The notes beneath the pieces are model-generated. The model made no database searches. It was not told the DNA's origin and was given only the letters and a program-made list of their open reading frames with translations. A DNA stretch of 33,969 nt, from positions 1-33,969 of the forward strand of contig JAQBTR010000009.1 of the NCBI GenBank assembly GCA_027624915.1, read 5' to 3'. A program made the position numbers and the translations under genes. This stretch comes from a bacterium (lineage in GTDB: Bacteria; Patescibacteriota; Minisyncoccia; Ryanbacterales; GWA2-47-10b). Below, in pieces: positions 32,690 through 33,969 of the stretch (positions within the stretch are counted from its first letter, which is position 1; each line of letters starts with the position of its first letter).

Positions 32690-33724
32690 CTATGATACAA
32701 GGGTATATGTGCCGTCGTCCAATGATTTAAATATTTTCTTGTTCTGAAGATTGATAAAGACTGTACTTGGCTTTACCTGTCGAATCTGAGATACCTCAGA
32801 TAGAATGTTTTCGCGAGTCATGGCGCCCTTATCTTTGATAAGACGTACGAGTACGTCTTTTACAAATCCAGGTTCATATCCCCAATCACGAAGTGCATAC
32901 AAACCACGCCCAACGAGAACAAATCGTTTATCCTTGATAAGCTCATTGTGTACGGTTTGTACGTGAACAGAACGATTCGTAAAATCGTTAATCCGCTCCG
33001 CAATCTTACGAAAGTGAAGTGGTTCACCCGAACGACTAAGTGCTACAAATGCACTCTCGCGCATACCACGAGGTCGTACGAATGGTGAATTAATGTGTCC
33101 ATATTCGTTCAAAATATTCTTCTCAATTGACTTAGTAAGACCAACATACGTTGAGAGAACTGCTGCTCGAACATCTGAAACACCAGCATCTCGCAAGCAA
33201 ACTGCCAAGTTTGTGTGCAATTCGTTCTCTTTCAAAACCTCGTTAGAGCCATCCAATCCCTTGGTAAAGGCAACTAAAGCTCCCTCAATTTTCTCTACTG
33301 GTGCATCATCAGTGTGCCAACGAAGGTCGAAGTTCTCATCTGCCTTGCGCTTTGAAATGCCATCTGTAAGATCCAAAAACAAGACAAGTACTTTCTTGTC
33401 CTTTACTGAAGCTAGATCAGCGTGCTCTAAAAGCTCAGACTCTGATACTACTCCACCGAGGCGAACCACCATATCAATAAGAGCTGACGCGTACAGTGCT
33501 CCCTCTGCAAAAACAGGAGATTTCTTGATGCGACGACGTGCGTCATTTTCGATCTGTCGTACGCGCTCTCGAGTAATACCTTCTTTCTTTCCTATAGCCT
33601 CAAGCGTTAGGGTTGAAGCCAAACCAATACCATACCGTTGTTTGAGAATGGTACGAGCGCGCGAAGGAAGCTCCCCAAGGAGCTTCGTTGCATGCCTCTC
33701 AAATGTGTTGAAAACATTAACCAT
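32690..33724 (-). CDS. Sigma-region-4-like / HARE-HTH transcription regulator
   Basis: 344 residues. Residues about 15-68 match sigma-70 region 4 (ELPSRARTILKQRYGIG, TLEAIGKKEGITRERVRQIE), the helix-turn-helix that reads -35 boxes. No regions 2 or 3 are present, so it is not a full sigma factor. The middle (about 75-210) is helical and unassigned. Residues about 219-280 resemble a HARE-HTH/RpoE-delta winged helix (AFVALSRSGEPLHFRKIAERI, FVLVGRGLYALRDWGY), and a further winged helix closes the protein. It probably contacts RNA polymerase or promoter DNA. No Shine-Dalgarno. Confidence 0.8.
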   Translation of the reverse strand: MVNVFNTFERHATKLLGELPSRARTILKQRYGIGLASTLTLEAIGKKEGITRERVRQIENDARRRIKKSPVFAEGALYASALIDMVVRLGGVVSESELLEHADLASVKDKKVLVLFLDLTDGISKRKADENFDLRWHTDDAPVEKIEGALVAFTKGLDGSNEVLKENELHTNLAVCLRDAGVSDVRAAVLSTYVGLTKSIEKNILNEYGHINSPFVRPRGMRESAFVALSRSGEPLHFRKIAERINDFTNRSVHVQTVHNELIKDKRFVLVGRGLYALRDWGYEPGFVKDVLVRLIKDKGAMTRENILSEVSQIRQVKPSTVFINLQNKKIFKSLDDGTYTLVS

Positions 33725-33748
33725 TTCAGTGTTTCTTTAACGTGTCTT

Positions 33749-33777
33749 AATGTACCATATATGTCAAAAAGAATCAA
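33749..33777 (-). promoter_or_regulatory. Promoter of the sigma-4/HARE regulator
   Basis: TTGATT (33772-33777), 17 nt, extended -10 TGG-TACATT (TACATT at 33749-33754). The -35 overlaps the end of the rodA-like gene; a leader of about 18 nt follows. Confidence 0.55.
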
Positions 33778-33969
33778 GTGGTGTCAATTCGGATACCTCT
33801 ATGGCTTTCAAGGCTGAAGATCTAATAGCGATTGACTCCAAAACACCTAATATTGCCATGAGTGTAATCAAAAGCGACCCACCATAACTCATAAATGGGA
33901 GCCCAATACCGGTTATAGGCAAAAGACCCAAATTCAGACCCACGTGGATAGCTATCGGACCAACCAAAA
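33764..33969 (-). CDS. rodA: SEDS-family peptidoglycan polymerase (RodA/FtsW), C-terminal fragment
   Basis: Only the last 67 or so residues are in the window; the gene continues past the right edge. IAIHVGLNLGLLPITGIGLPFMSYGGSLLITLMAILGVL is the conserved end of SEDS proteins (G-LLPVTG-PLPF-SYGGS), with the final two membrane helices and a short cytoplasmic tail. SEDS proteins polymerise glycan strands from lipid II. The GLNLGLLPITGI form fits RodA slightly better than FtsW, but the fragment cannot decide. Confidence 0.85.
   Translation of the reverse strand, partial: LVGPIAIHVGLNLGLLPITGIGLPFMSYGGSLLITLMAILGVLESIAIRSSALKAIEVSELTPLDSF

Overview
The window looks like a chromosome segment from a small-genome member of the Candidate Phyla Radiation (Patescibacteria), most likely the Parcubacteria/Paceibacteria side. 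This rests on family knowledge plus what is visible: a divergent 16S gene with non-consensus bases at usually invariant sites, an elongation factor P with the Parcubacteria-type loop (RKQQRKP instead of PGKG), a short SMC with no recognisable hinge, ThrRS without its TGS domain, a TraG/HerA-like ATPase with a C-terminal zinc ribbon, and type IV pilin-like genes. TGA is used as a stop, so the recoded-TGA lineages (Gracilibacteria/Absconditabacteria) are excluded. No transposase, prophage or CRISPR array is present.

Layout. 1-480: tail of ssb and rpsR. 0.58-5.75 kb: an exported/accessory block (lytic-transglycosylase-like lipoprotein, a second lipoprotein, tRNA-Ile, a DUF1861-type beta-propeller protein, a multipass membrane protein, a pilin-like protein). 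5.8-8.3 kb: a DUF5679 zinc-ribbon gene and a stand-alone 16S rRNA gene on the minus strand, with a long leader and a near-consensus promoter; no 23S gene follows. 8.4-16.6 kb (minus): pilin, GH1 glycosidase, trmD, khpA, an ASCH-domain gene, rpsP, smc, rnc, a nusB-Nudix fusion and rpmF. 16.6-17.55 kb (plus): a consensus promoter, about 870 nt of GC-rich non-coding structured sequence, and tandem terminators; I read this as an unidentified large structured RNA. 17.6-28.5 kb: a lipoprotein, rnhB, dnaE, a small membrane protein, thrS, a LysM protein, miaA, gatB and efp. 28.6-34 kb (minus): a three-gene ATPase/membrane module, a sigma-region-4/winged-helix regulator, and the 3' end of a rodA/ftsW-type gene.

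Two things stand out beyond the genes. First, the intergenic spaces are full of long imperfect palindromes, several directly abutting stop codons. They fall into families in which the apical loop is conserved between copies while the stem arms are unrelated in sequence but still complementary. Second, transcription and translation signals appear to split into two classes. Several core genes (rpsP, efp, DUF5679, the ATPase, probably dnaE) have a -10 box 6-8 nt before the start codon, as expected for leaderless mRNAs. The exported or accessory genes carry clear Shine-Dalgarno sequences. The 16S 3' end has an altered anti-Shine-Dalgarno (UCUCCU rather than CCUCCU).

Most genes serve replication, RNA processing and translation (dnaE, ssb, rnhB, smc, rnc, trmD, miaA, thrS, gatB, efp, ribosomal proteins). 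The accessory genes point to an envelope-active, pilus-bearing, probably host-associated cell that uses lipoproteins, LysM and sugar-active enzymes. All identities come from motif reading; no database search was possible.
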